Assembly (NCBI GenBank): GCA_907163375.1
Contig: CAJQUW010002986.1
Span: 934,001-998,000 of the forward strand
Origin: Prostheceraeus crozeri
Lineage: Eukaryota; Platyhelminthes; Polycladida; Euryleptidae
Direction: 5' to 3'
DNA: 64,000 nt
In this document: positions 11,353 to 20,436 of the stretch, piece after piece
Numbering within the stretch: the first letter of the stretch is position 1
Layout of the letters: each line of letters begins with the position of its first letter
Notes under the pieces: model-generated
Told to the model about the DNA's origin: nothing
The model's database searches: none
The model's input: the letters and a program-made list of their open reading frames with translations, nothing else
Program-made: the position numbers and the translations under genes

Positions 11353-11625
11353 CTATTGGCTTGAATAGTCAATAGGTATGACGGTTAGGTTGTCATAGAC
11401 CCTATAGCGCCTAGGTCGTGCTGGTGCATCTGGCACCTTTCGGATGCGGGTGGTTTTAGGAGTCCACACCTCATCCGTCCAAACGATCTTCTTGATCTTC
11501 CCCTTCTTCTCATCCTCTTCATCCCACTCGTCGAGGATGATAAAGTTGGGAATGGCGTTGTCTTCATCCCACTCGTCGAGGATGATGAAGTCGGGAATGC
11601 TTTTGGCAGGAGACGTTGTTTCCAT
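11353..11625 (-). CDS. small element protein with duplicated acidic motif (90 aa)
   Basis: This open minus-strand frame has a TATA box about 45 bp upstream of its ATG. The protein holds two copies of FIILDEWDE in tandem, each preceded by IP(D/N), then a Lys-rich stretch and KIVWTDEVWTPKTT. I do not recognise it. The duplicated acidic-aromatic motif looks like a short linear binding motif. The downstream cassette repeat begins 11 bp past the stop. Confidence 0.5.
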   Translation of the reverse strand: METTSPAKSIPDFIILDEWDEDNAIPNFIILDEWDEEDEKKGKIKKIVWTDEVWTPKTTRIRKVPDAPARPRRYRVYDNLTVIPIDYSSQ

Positions 11626-11665
11626 CGTGACTTAAAATTGAATGAGAAGCGCTACAATCTTCTGG

Positions 11666-11673
11666 CTTATATA
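11666..11673 (-). promoter_or_regulatory. TATA box of the 90-aa gene
   Basis: TATATAAG on the minus strand lies about 40 bp upstream of the ATG at 11625, leaving a leader of only about 10-15 nt. Confidence 0.6.
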
Positions 11674-11738
11674 GGGTTTTCAACAATGAATTGCTCAACA
11701 GCGAATCAGAATGCTTCAGGGATGGCAATCGACTGCAT

Positions 11739-11882
11739 AACGTTCAAGTTGACTGATAGCAGATTCAACTTAATGATAGCATTCGCCAATCTGAAGACTG
11801 CCCAGGGCAAACCGCGAGGAGGTTCTATCAAATCTTGCCCCATGGTGGCCCTCAAGAGAGCCGGTGGTTCGTTCTCGGGAGT
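11739..11882 (-). repeat. 145 bp dispersed cassette, copy 2
   Basis: This is the second copy of the cassette. Its outer edge is further duplicated: a 45 bp piece with GTGGTTCGTTCTCGGGAGTC and CATCTTACAGCCTACCGATT occurs twice in tandem to about 11950. It lies just downstream of the 81-aa minus-strand gene. Confidence 0.8.
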
Positions 11883-11941
11883 CGTCATCTTACAGCCTAC
11901 CGATTCAGGTGGTTCGTTCTCGGGAGTCGTCATCTTACAGC

Positions 11942-12187
11942 CTACCGATTCTGCTGAGAGAGTCTGACTCTCTCCTTGGTAGCAGTGTCGACTTCCACGC
12001 TAATTGGTATGTGACTGAAAAGTGGAATGTAGCGCCATTCCGTTGGATGGACAACACTTGCTGCCATCGGATTGCCAATCCGAGCAAGATTGTTGTGGAC
12101 TCTGTCTTGCTCCTCTAGTCTAACAAATTCATCAAATAAATTTCGCGGTCCGCGAGGAGAGCTGACTTGACTGTTCGGCGTCTGCAT
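11942..12187 (-). CDS. small element protein (81 aa), unrecognised
   Basis: This open minus-strand frame has a TATAAA about 35 bp upstream of its ATG. The protein begins MQTPNSQVSSPRGPRNLFDE and contains a TEWRY segment. There are no recognised domains. The end of the frame runs into the small tandem repeat next to cassette copy 2, so its C-terminus may come from repeat DNA. Confidence 0.45.
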   Translation of the reverse strand: MQTPNSQVSSPRGPRNLFDEFVRLEEQDRVHNNLARIGNPMAASVVHPTEWRYIPLFSHIPISVEVDTATKERVRLSQQNR

Positions 12188-12218
12188 GATTGAAATGAAA
12201 TGAAATGAGAGGTAGTGG

Positions 12219-12224
12219 TTTATA
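12219..12224 (-). promoter_or_regulatory. TATA box of the 81-aa gene
   Basis: Minus-strand CATATAAACC lies about 32 bp before the ATG at 12187, the same spacing style as the neighbouring 90-aa gene. Confidence 0.55.
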
Positions 12225-12243
12225 TGCCCCTCTAACGCGACGC

Positions 12244-12387
12244 AACGTTCAAGTTGACTGATAGCAGATTCAACTTAATGATAGTATTCGCCAGTCCGAA
12301 GACTGCCCAGGGCAAACCGCGTGGAGGTTCTATCATGTCTTGCCCCTAGGTGGCCCTTAAGAGAGCCGATGGTTCGTTCTCGGGAGT
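12244..12387 (-). repeat. 145 bp dispersed cassette, copy 3
   Basis: This is the third copy, about 100 bp downstream of the stop of the coiled-coil gene and upstream of the 81-aa gene's TATA box. It differs from copy 1 at few positions. Confidence 0.8.
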
Positions 12388-12484
12388 GACGTGATGGGGT
12401 GGTGAAGGCGGGGAAAAGATCTGCAATGAAAATGATATGTATTAGAATAGGATATACTATCTTATTTGCTTTTCACTTACCAAG

Positions 12485-13639
12485 TTAGCCATCCTTAGGC
12501 AGTCTCGCGCGCTTCCTAACAGAAAATTTGTGTAAATGTCCGCGCATTCTCAGTGTGGCATGCAAACATTTCTTGGTCGGATGGCCATTGTAGCATATGA
12601 TGGACTCGTCGAGACTTCGGTTGACGAGGACTTCACCGTCCAAATGATTATCCCGAATAAGGATGTGAAACTCAAACAACCTATCCTCATTCAAACGATT
12701 CCACTTATCCCTCATGCGCTCCAACTTCTCAAACGCTTGTCTCTCATCACCCCGCCGAGCCACATTCCTCTCCAACTCAGCATTCGTCGCTCTCAACACA
12801 CTCATCTCCTTCATCATCTCCTCAAACTTCGCTTCTGCATCTCTCATTCTTCTCATTGCAGCACTCGCCCTCTTCTCACAGTCATCATTCTTCTCTTCCA
12901 ACACTCGCGTCTTATTCTTCAAATCAGTCACACTACGCCTCATTCGAATATTCTCATCCGCTATCTCCTTCGACTTCAGTTCCTTCTTTTTCAACGCATC
13001 TAACTCATTCACGACTTCATCCTTCACCTTCTTCAAACTCTTATACTTGTTTATCAACAAATCATGCGCCATCTGCTGCGACACATGCTTCTTCTCTTCA
13101 TCCTTCAACCACCTCGCCGACTGCACACGAATCCCACCACTCTTCACTTTTGGGGAAGATGAGCTCTGCGGGGGGTCCTCAACAACTATGTTGGAGACCT
13201 CCGAGGAAGAAGAGCTCAACTTCCTCGCACGCTCCCTATCTAAATCCACATCATCCTCATCATCACTCTCAAGCACTCTCTTTCGCTCAATCTCAGCCTC
13301 CAACGAAGCAACTGCTTTCGCCAACTCATCATTCTCAACAACATTCTCCACCTTCCCGTCTCGCTCTATCGCCAACATTCGCTCCCTCTCTTCAACAATC
13401 AACTGCGTGAATCTCAGGTCATTCACCAAACCTCCACTGCAATCTGCATGCACTCTGTAAAATCGCGCCTCATCCTCATCACCCTTCAACACTCTACACT
13501 TTACACACGCAACCCTATTCAGGATAATCATGTGGTCAGTGCCCGCCTTCTTTACATGCGCCTTGGCGTCTGCACTGCGATTGATTCGCCCACATGTGCA
13601 CATTTTGATGTGGAATTTTCTGTTTTTGGCGTTTGCCAT
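12485..13639 (-). CDS. zinc-ribbon and coiled-coil element protein (384 aa)
   Basis: This is an intact open frame. Residues 10-55 hold Cys/His pairs (CTC near the start, later CVKC) that could form a zinc ribbon. Residues 80-160 are acidic with a Ser run (SSSSSEVSN) and a DDEDDVD patch. Residues 175-330 are highly charged with heptad-like spacing (long runs rich in E, K, R, L), a probable coiled coil. The C-terminal 50 residues are basic with GHPTKKC, perhaps a second metal site. I do not recognise a family. The shape suggests a scaffold or DNA-packing protein. An acceptor-like CTTACAG lies just before the ATG, so the transcript may begin further upstream. Confidence 0.6.
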   Translation of the reverse strand: MANAKNRKFHIKMCTCGRINRSADAKAHVKKAGTDHMIILNRVACVKCRVLKGDEDEARFYRVHADCSGGLVNDLRFTQLIVEERERMLAIERDGKVENVVENDELAKAVASLEAEIERKRVLESDDEDDVDLDRERARKLSSSSSEVSNIVVEDPPQSSSSPKVKSGGIRVQSARWLKDEEKKHVSQQMAHDLLINKYKSLKKVKDEVVNELDALKKKELKSKEIADENIRMRRSVTDLKNKTRVLEEKNDDCEKRASAAMRRMRDAEAKFEEMMKEMSVLRATNAELERNVARRGDERQAFEKLERMRDKWNRLNEDRLFEFHILIRDNHLDGEVLVNRSLDESIICYNGHPTKKCLHATLRMRGHLHKFSVRKRARLPKDG

Positions 13640-14438
13640 TACTGAGATTTCTCGTTAACTGTAAGATAATGAAATTTGTATAAGTTTGGAATCATGTAGT
13701 ACAGTCATATTCCTAAAGCATTACACTTAGTGAGGAATGATAGATTTGAGTGTAGTGAGTGGCACTCGATCCCGTCGACAGCCCAAAGGCCTTGTACTGA
13801 TCACTAGGGAAGTGAGAGATCTTCCCCGATACCCGCTATTTACAGCTGAAGACATCATTGTCACTGCCCCGAAGTGGTAACAGCAACGCCGAGTCAAAGG
13901 TAGTGATCAGTAGCTGGGATCTAGCCCCTCAAAGCTGCCTTAGACTTAGTTAAATTTCAAATCTGATAGCAGATTAGAACTCAGCATACTTGAAAACCTT
14001 AGTATATATGTTAAAACTTTGAAAAAACTGAAAATTGAGAATTTTTAAAAAATTCCGCATTTTACTACTCATACGACTTTTAAAAAAATTTATCAGTAGT
14101 AAAGACACTATCATACTCTATCACACAAACTTTGAAGTAAGAAGATAGCTTGCCTACTTCAAAACAGAGTCCTTTGAAACACCCGATATCGGGAGGTCAG
14201 AGCGACGACCGTCGCTTACCTCGTCTTTCGATGAAGTGATCAGACTTACGTTGTCGGGGGTTTATATATGCTCGGAAGAAAACTTAAAATGGAATACTAT
14301 CTCCGAAAGTATTCATCGTAGCGACATGCGGTTTGTTGCAAACGATTCGTCTCATCATTCTCTATCATATGACACCTGAACCATTCTCATATGACCACGG
14401 GAAGTCGGTCCGTCAGCACATGTCCATGTAACATGCCA
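13640..14438 (-). promoter_or_regulatory. leader and promoter region of the coiled-coil gene
   Basis: A minus-strand TATATAAA (14261-14270) is followed by a donor-like GAGGTAAGCG near 14220, and an acceptor-like ATCTTACAG lies just before the ATG at 13639. Together they suggest a non-coding first exon and a leader intron of about 550 bp. The segment around 13770-13940 has higher GC than its surroundings and no open frame. No other gene is seen. Confidence 0.4.
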
Positions 14439-14697
14439 CAAGTGAAAAAATTCCTAAGTGTGGGAGCTCCAGTGTGGTGAAAATTTTGAAAAATTTGAAA
14501 CTTCCGAATTTCGACCTGGGACCTTTACCAAAACATTTTTCATCAAATTTCACTGCCCCCCCTCCCCCCTCGTTCGGAGAAATTTGATGAAACAAACTTT
14601 GGTCAGGGTCCCAGGTCGAAATGCCACACTTTGGAAAATTTTCAAAATTTTGTCCATACAAAGTCACTCTGACACTTAGGATTTTTTCAGGTGAGCT
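14439..14697. repeat. imperfect inverted repeat at the inner edge of the right terminal repeat
   Basis: Two arms of about 118 bp, both built from the TIR unit containing TTTCGACCTGGGACC, face each other across a C-rich spacer of about 25 bp near 14560. The inner arm has no counterpart at the left end, so the right end has gained an extra inverted unit. Confidence 0.8.
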
Positions 14698-15185
14698 CCG
14701 ACCTAAAATCTTGTAACAGCTCTAACTTTTGAACGGCTGGTCCGATTGACTCGCAACAAAAAATGTCACCGAGCAGTTTTTTCTCCTCTTTCAAACGAGT
14801 AGCTGTAAGACGAAATCCGTCCACTAGAACCAAAGTTAGAAGATCGCTGTCGGGGGGGGGGGTCAGTGAAATTTGATGAAAAATGTTTTGGTTAAGGTCC
14901 CAGGTCGAAATGCCTCACTTCGGAAAATTTTCAAAATTTTGACCATACAAAGCCACTCTGACACTTAGGATTTTTTCAGGTGAGCTACGACATTCCACCC
15001 TCCCAACCTGGCCGGCACACCACGCCAGCCTGGAGAGCGCAGCACAAACCACCGCTCGCTACGTCGGCCGGCCAGAGGGGGGGACGTCAGACACGAAGCA
15101 ACACGACGGCTCACCACGACCGACTCGACTGACAGGAGGGGGGGGACGTCAGACTCGAAGCAACACGACGGCTCACCACGACCGA
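14580..15185 (-). repeat. right inverted terminal repeat of the Polinton-like element
   Basis: This is the reverse complement of positions 1-650, with two copies of the terminal subrepeat. Identity to the left end is very high, including the stretch TCAATCGGACCAGCCGTTCA. Non-repetitive DNA starts at 15186, unless the true end lies slightly further out. Confidence 0.85.
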
Positions 15186-15205
15186 CGGCGGCCATCTTGC
15201 GCGGT
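15186..15205 (-). promoter_or_regulatory. YY1-like motif at the element junction
   Basis: The first bases outside the repeat read GGCGGCCATCTTGCGCGG, whose complement contains CAAGATGGCCGCC. This resembles the YY1 initiator-type element found just downstream of many animal transcription starts. It could mark a promoter at the insertion point, or be the outermost part of the element's own end. Confidence 0.3.
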
Positions 15206-15704
15206 CCAGTGGTGGAGTTTTACTTACTACTTACACAGTGTCTGCAGGCATGCTTTAATTGATAATCACAATGATGAATGCAATATGTTGTATATATCAA
15301 TACATTTAGCATTACTGATCTTACCAAAACTAGTTATGGGGCTGATCAGCATGTGGCCGCGCAGCTCATTTGAGGAAGACATGCGCTCACGCACAAAGAA
15401 GATAAAGATAAAAATGCATAAATTTGATCGCTGAAGTAAGTGAAGTAAGGACAATGAAATCAGACGCTTATTTGGCTAAACCTCTCATTCTATGCAGATA
15501 GATTGTTCAACAAAAACTGTCTCCTCATCGCAATTACATGCAGATTAACTATCTAGCTTCCTTTTAGACCATGATTGATAGTTTTCGTGTAATGTGAGTC
15601 TAAATAAAGTACCCATGTAGCCCCACTCTTAAAGTATGACGGGTAAAATGGGCAATGTATTTTTATCATCACTTTTATTATTTCTGTCATGCTTCTTTTC
15701 CAGA

Positions 15705-15860
15705 GAAATGCCCCGAATCTTAAGAGATTTATTGAAAGACATAATTGGAGCTATGAATCAATGCAAAACGTTTATAAGCATTTGATGGAAAGAGAACAGA
15801 TTCAAACAAAGCGCCAAGACATGCTTTTAAGTTCTCATCATGAACACTTGACTTGCTTCT
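15705..15860 (+). other. exon-like segment, unassigned
   Basis: A good acceptor (pyrimidine tract ending CTTTTCCAG) is followed by an open frame of about 52 codons, containing ERHNWSYESMQNVYKHLME, that ends in TGA. There is no convincing donor inside it, so if real it is a terminal exon. I could not match it to LSM11 or another family. Confidence 0.2.
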
Positions 15861-16408
15861 GATATCAGTTTAGTTCGCTCTTACAACGCGCGAAACGTGC
15901 CAGTTGGATAATTATTATTTCCTATCTGCTAAGAATTGATTGTTATCCAACTTTAAGAATTAGTTTGCCATGTGCTGTTTAAGCTTGTATGTTATCGGTG
16001 ATATGGCACGAATGAGTAACGTATGGCGCGTCAGTGTAACGTTTGTTAGTTAGTGCAAAATTGAATTAAATGATGACTCATAACCAGAGATGGTGATTTT
16101 ATGCTCAAACATAAAAAAGCATGAAAAGCATATATATATTCATAAGAAGTATACTTCATCTTTTCAGATATAAATGAACATTTTAATAATCTGATTAAGT
16201 ATTATTTGATCAAGGCGGCGAATTAAGTCAAGTAAAGTCGCTAAGTTGATTGACGAAGAGCATCAATATGAGGGACACGTGATTCTTTCATTTCAAACGA
16301 ATAACCATCTACGCGCTCATTGCTCATCTCATCATCAGTCATCAATACGCACACTTGTATTATTTTCAACGAAAAAGATGGTAGCGGACACATACTAGGT
16401 ATCTACTA

Positions 16409-16452
16409 AATACATACATATACATAGACACATACATACATACTAGATACAT
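16409..16452. repeat. CATA-type microsatellite
   Basis: An interrupted TACA/CATA simple repeat is followed by several ACTAGATA-type words to about 16480. Confidence 0.7.
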
Positions 16453-18912
16453 AGGTATCTACAGACACATACTAGATATCTCGACGTCTAATAGACAACG
16501 ATTATTCCTTGAAAATATGACCAATGAATTGAAGATTTCAGTGACTTATCATTCACTCAGTAGTGTTGAATTGTTATAGAATCATCGTTCATGTTTTTGA
16601 CAAAAATTACATGTACAATTAATATTGATTGATTATTAAAACATTTTGTGCCAAGGAAAAATGTAATTTGTGATTGTAAATGCGATTTCTAATTAGATTA
16701 TATATTTCTTAACGGCAGTTCAATTGCCTCTGAGACTCATAGAATCATAGTCATCACATGGCAAATGGCTCAAATTACTATATTGTCGCAATATCACGAT
16801 GACACATTTAATATAATATACGTTTTACATCAGCTACGCATGATTTCGACATAATCCGAGCATAAAAGCAGAAAAATTTGAGCATAAATTTTTTCTCTCA
16901 GAAGCATAAAATCACCATCCCTGCTCATAACTTTCAGACTGTGTAAATGAAACCTTGTTTATTACAATCAATGATTCCGATACCGACATGGGTCATTCTA
17001 ATTCGGATTTGGATAAACTGGATTTAATTGTTTGATCTTTATATTTCATGAAATGAAGTTATAGATCTGATACATTAAGTCTAATAAAGGTGAGCAAGAG
17101 AGTAATGAATAAAGGTGGTTCTTTGTGCCCCATTGGGTGGTTAAATGTGCCCCACACATGGGGCACGCTGAACCACTTATGTAAAAAAAATTATATTCAC
17201 ATTGTGAGGAGATGAAATGTCGCAGAAACGTCCAACAACTCAGAGATTGCTTAGCATGTCCTCAACTTTTCATTCGGGTTGATTTAGTATATTCAAGCTG
17301 TCGAGGAAAGTTCAAAAACATGTTCAATGTACCCCACCTTCACCTGCTCTGCTGCTTCATCCTTTATACGTCGCCTCTTCTTGAAAACTCCTTGCACGAT
17401 GGAATCGCCAATGTCATCGTGTTCATCGCGACACAAAGTATTCTTCCAACTGATGCAGTTTGACTACAGTAGTTATACGCTAATATGTGTGCTATTCGTC
17501 CTCACTGATAGATTGGTCGTCACCCCTGATAGAAAACTCCTGAGCAGTCCCTGGTTGTAACGATGAGAACCTCCAAATGCGAAGATATGAATGAATACTG
17601 AGGTTGAACTAAATTTCATCGTGCAATAAGAAGGATTAATGTCCTAGTAAAACCTGTTTAGTGCATCAATAAAACTGGGTGTTCCAATCGTAGTCTACCG
17701 AAAGCAGGAAGTTAGAATGTACACGGATTGACAGCTTGTGTAAGTGGTAGATGCATGCAGAAGGAAAGCTGATGCTCAACAACATGTGTGATAAAATGAA
17801 TGAAATACAGCTTTTCATTGCCGATCAACTAGTGAAGCCAAATAATTCTTATTGATTGTCAGATCAGATACAATGGTAGAGTGTGATGCATGAGTTTAGT
17901 AGCAACGTGAAATATTTAAATACATACAAGACAATTCTGAGAAATCTCCTTGGCGTGGAATAGGATGGAAATTAAGTTATGCTTCTCACACCTGTCACCC
18001 TGTTCCTCATATTTCTCGCATCCGGATCATTCGTGCTGTTATTTGAATTTTATTCAGGACCATCTTGCCCAGAAACCATCATGTTCCTTCTAGGGTTCAA
18101 AAAACATTGCTTGTTTTAAAACATGTTTTTTGTTTGATTTAGAATCTCTCACTGTAGTGGTTTCTTAAAATATATGATCTAAATTTCGATTACAAAAGGT
18201 AATGATGTAAGTCTAGATATCATAGTGATCATCGTTTCAAATGCTGTGTGTTTTACTGGTATTTTGGATCATATTTCATGGGAAGATAATGCACTTAATG
18301 TTCACTGTGCTGCACTTTCAGCGTATAAAATTAAATTTCGATTTCTGTTTTAGTATTGGCATACGTTAGTTCTAATTCCAAAACTCATGCGAGCTCAATT
18401 CATTTATAACTTAACCCATACTACACATCGTCATTCATAACACCGATTGCCACCCTTTGATATGATAATAAATTATGTTTCTATGATTCATTGAAATTCA
18501 TTCCGAATGTCTAATAGTCTAACTTCAAACACGTGTAAATGCATGACTCTCGGAAGTCTTCAGAAATCTGTCGAAGAGAATAATCAGCATAACAGTTGAG
18601 AACAAGTCGTCGGAGCTTGTTATGTATAGTACGTAGAACGAATCGGGTCAGATTTCGGTAGGTAGACTGAAACGGTCTTTCATTCCTTCTTTTCAAACAG
18701 TCACGTGTTTCTATCTGCTATAAACAGGTCATATTGTTGAAATCATCGACAAGAATAGCCCAACCGTTTCACAATTATTTTATGACAGGGAAAGCTGACT
18801 TATACAGAGATCCGACATCAGTGAAAAGTAATAAAGCCGAATGTAACTTGGGAGAAAATTTAGACAGTACAATAGAAAAGGTAGACTAGTTTTGTTTAGT
18901 GGCAGATGCGGT

Positions 18913-19008
18913 CGCGGATAACGTTCCTTAAATTTTTGAACGTAAACATTGCATAACAAGTTGTTATGCAATGCTGATGTTTAAAACTTTTAAGGAATGC
19001 TATCCGCG
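18913..19008. repeat. short foldback MITE, 96 bp
   Basis: CGCGGATAACGTTCCTTAAA at the left returns as the complement at the right (TTTAAGGAATGCTATCCGCG with small changes). The centre is AACAAGTTGTT, so nearly the whole element is an imperfect palindrome. Confidence 0.7.
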
Positions 19009-19964
19009 CCAAGAATTCTGATGCACAGAAGCTAAATAAAATATGTGCCGTGACAACAAAAGGGAAGCAGACAATGAAATTCGATGCGTGTAGACTGACC
19101 GAAGAGAGTAGCTCAGTGATATGGTATGAACTGTATTTAGTTTCTGTGCATCATAATTCAGAACATTACACCTGAGCGTTGCTTCATTCGAAAGGCTAGA
19201 AGATTTCTTCAGTCAATTTTTTATGTTGTATGTTAATAAATTATGTACTAGTGTCATCATACAATTTATTCTTAAATCTAGTGATCTCAATACACAAATT
19301 ACAGCTCAAGGTTCTCATATTACATCTCTTAAAACTACCCATAAGGTTGACAAATCATTCAATAGGTTGGACATCTTAAAAACGTAATAAAATAATGACC
19401 TTTAAAAGAACAAAAATCAAAAAAGCATCATGCTTTTTTGTTTTTAAGCATTTTTAAAAACATGGTATTTTTTAAACCCTAGTTCCTTCTGGGGCTCAGG
19501 ATGATTTACTCATTTTTTGAATTCACAATCACTTCGATGCTTATAATGAACTTTTCTGTCGTTGGAAAATTATTCATATCCTGTAATTAGCTCACGCGCT
19601 ACAAATCGCAGAAGAAAAGTATGTACATTTGTGAAGGGCATTTTATAAGGAATATATTGTTTAGAGTTAACGAGGCAAAATTCGATTGGGAACGTCTTGA
19701 ATTTCAAAATAAAAAATTGATTTCAAAAGATTGTCCGAATATTTTTTCCGCTGTTTATATGCATACATGCATGCAGATTATGACATTATAATATTATGTA
19801 GGCCTATGCCTATTTGACACCTTACAACAAAGCAAGTTTCATGCTTCGAATTTCAAAGTATGCAATTTGCTTTGTCAGCAATGTTTTTATCATCAATATC
19901 ACCTTCATGCTTCACAGTGATATACAAATATTTTGTACATTAGCATGTATTTTTCTCGTTGTAG

Positions 19965-20222
19965 GCAATGAAACAAAATTCATACGGTCGAACAGATATA
20001 TCAGTCTTTCGAAGGAATCGAGAGGATAAGCAACAAAGTGATGATTTTGAAATTGATGTAGAAAAGGAATCATGTGATGAAAATGAAAGTGACCGAACAT
20101 TCACTTTGAATTCCAACAAATATTCTTTACTGCAACGCTTTGTGAAACAAATTTTTGTACGTGGAGACAATGTTGTAAGTATTAGATTAGCTGATGTGCC
20201 AAAAAAGAGTGATCGAAACTGA
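19965..20222 (+). CDS. LSM11: LSM11, last exon (U7 snRNP Sm-like protein)
   Basis: The exon starts after an acceptor (TTTTTCTCGTTGTAG) and runs 86 codons to a TGA. Its C-terminal end, RFVKQIFVRGDNVVSIRLA, is the Sm2 motif. The arrangement (long charged spacer, then Sm2 at the very C-terminus with I-F-x-RG-[DE]-NV) matches LSm11, where human ends with a similar NQIFIRGENV segment. LSm11 and LSm10 replace SmD2 and SmD1 in the U7 snRNP, which cuts replication-dependent histone pre-mRNA in the nucleus. The acidic linker before it (DDFEIDVEKESCDENESD) fits the family's long insertion between Sm1 and Sm2. The Sm1 exon is not found in the window. The gene is convergent with RPRD2. Confidence 0.72.
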   Translation, partial: AMKQNSYGRTDISVFRRNREDKQQSDDFEIDVEKESCDENESDRTFTLNSNKYSLLQRFVKQIFVRGDNVVSIRLADVPKKSDRN

Positions 20223-20430
20223 GTTCAAAAATATATAAACGGTGAAATTCTGTGATACTGACTTATTGTTTAACATAGCGATGAAAGTAAACCAATCTCC
20301 GCACCATTCATTCAAGTGCGTCTCAGAAGAATCTTGAGAAAATAATCATGCATCAGAATGACTATTATGATATCGCAAATATGCCATGCATAGTAAATAA
20401 TATTCTTTTCGTCGAAAAATAGTCGTAAAT

Positions 20431-20436
20431 AATAAA
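20431..20436 (+). terminator. poly(A) signal of LSM11
   Basis: AATAAA lies about 210 bp after the LSM11 stop codon and is the first canonical signal on the plus strand, giving a 3' UTR of about 230 nt. Confidence 0.5.

Larger units (their letters stand above)
1..15185. mobile_element. Polinton-like PolB element with long inverted terminal repeats (fossil)
   Basis: The window opens with a GC-rich sequence that returns as its reverse complement ending at 15185. Between these ends lie a family B DNA polymerase on the minus strand, a DEDDh exonuclease-like gene, two related LPSN-family genes and several small TATA-driven genes. Protein-primed-type PolB plus long terminal inverted repeats is the Polinton/Maverick/adintovirus plan. 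I see no retroviral-type integrase, packaging ATPase, adenain-type protease or recognisable major capsid protein, so the family is Polinton-like and otherwise unassigned. It is broken, with roughly half a dozen breaks spread over the larger genes, while most small genes are open. The two ends differ at only scattered positions, so insertion was recent. The left flank is outside the window, so the target duplication cannot be checked, and the outer boundary may lie a little beyond 15185. Confidence 0.85.
15186..19964. other. flanking or intronic DNA upstream of the LSM11 last exon
   Basis: AT-rich DNA with no LSM11 upstream exon that I can find. The exon carrying the Sm1 motif must be weakly recognisable here or lie left of the window. 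It contains a short exon-like segment (15705-15860), a CATA microsatellite, a perfect hairpin GTGCCCCACACATGGGGCAC at 17149-17168 and a foldback MITE near 18.9 kb. A minus-strand segment at 17290-17460 reads like a decayed coding fragment (FKKRRRIKDEAAEQVKVG), perhaps from a transposon. Confidence 0.5.

Noticed and set aside
12536-13460. Long plus-strand open frames opposite the coiled-coil gene
   Set aside because: They are Ser/His/Pro-rich mirror images of the charged coiled-coil codons on the minus strand, which has the TATA box and zinc motif.
15705-15860. Upstream LSM11 exon
   Set aside because: It ends in a stop codon, lacks a donor and does not carry the Sm1 motif.
17149-17168. Perfect hairpin GTGCCCCACACATGGGGCAC as a terminator or regulatory RNA
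   Set aside because: No T tract and no adjacent gene; it sits beside a decayed coding fragment and is likely a chance or transposon feature.
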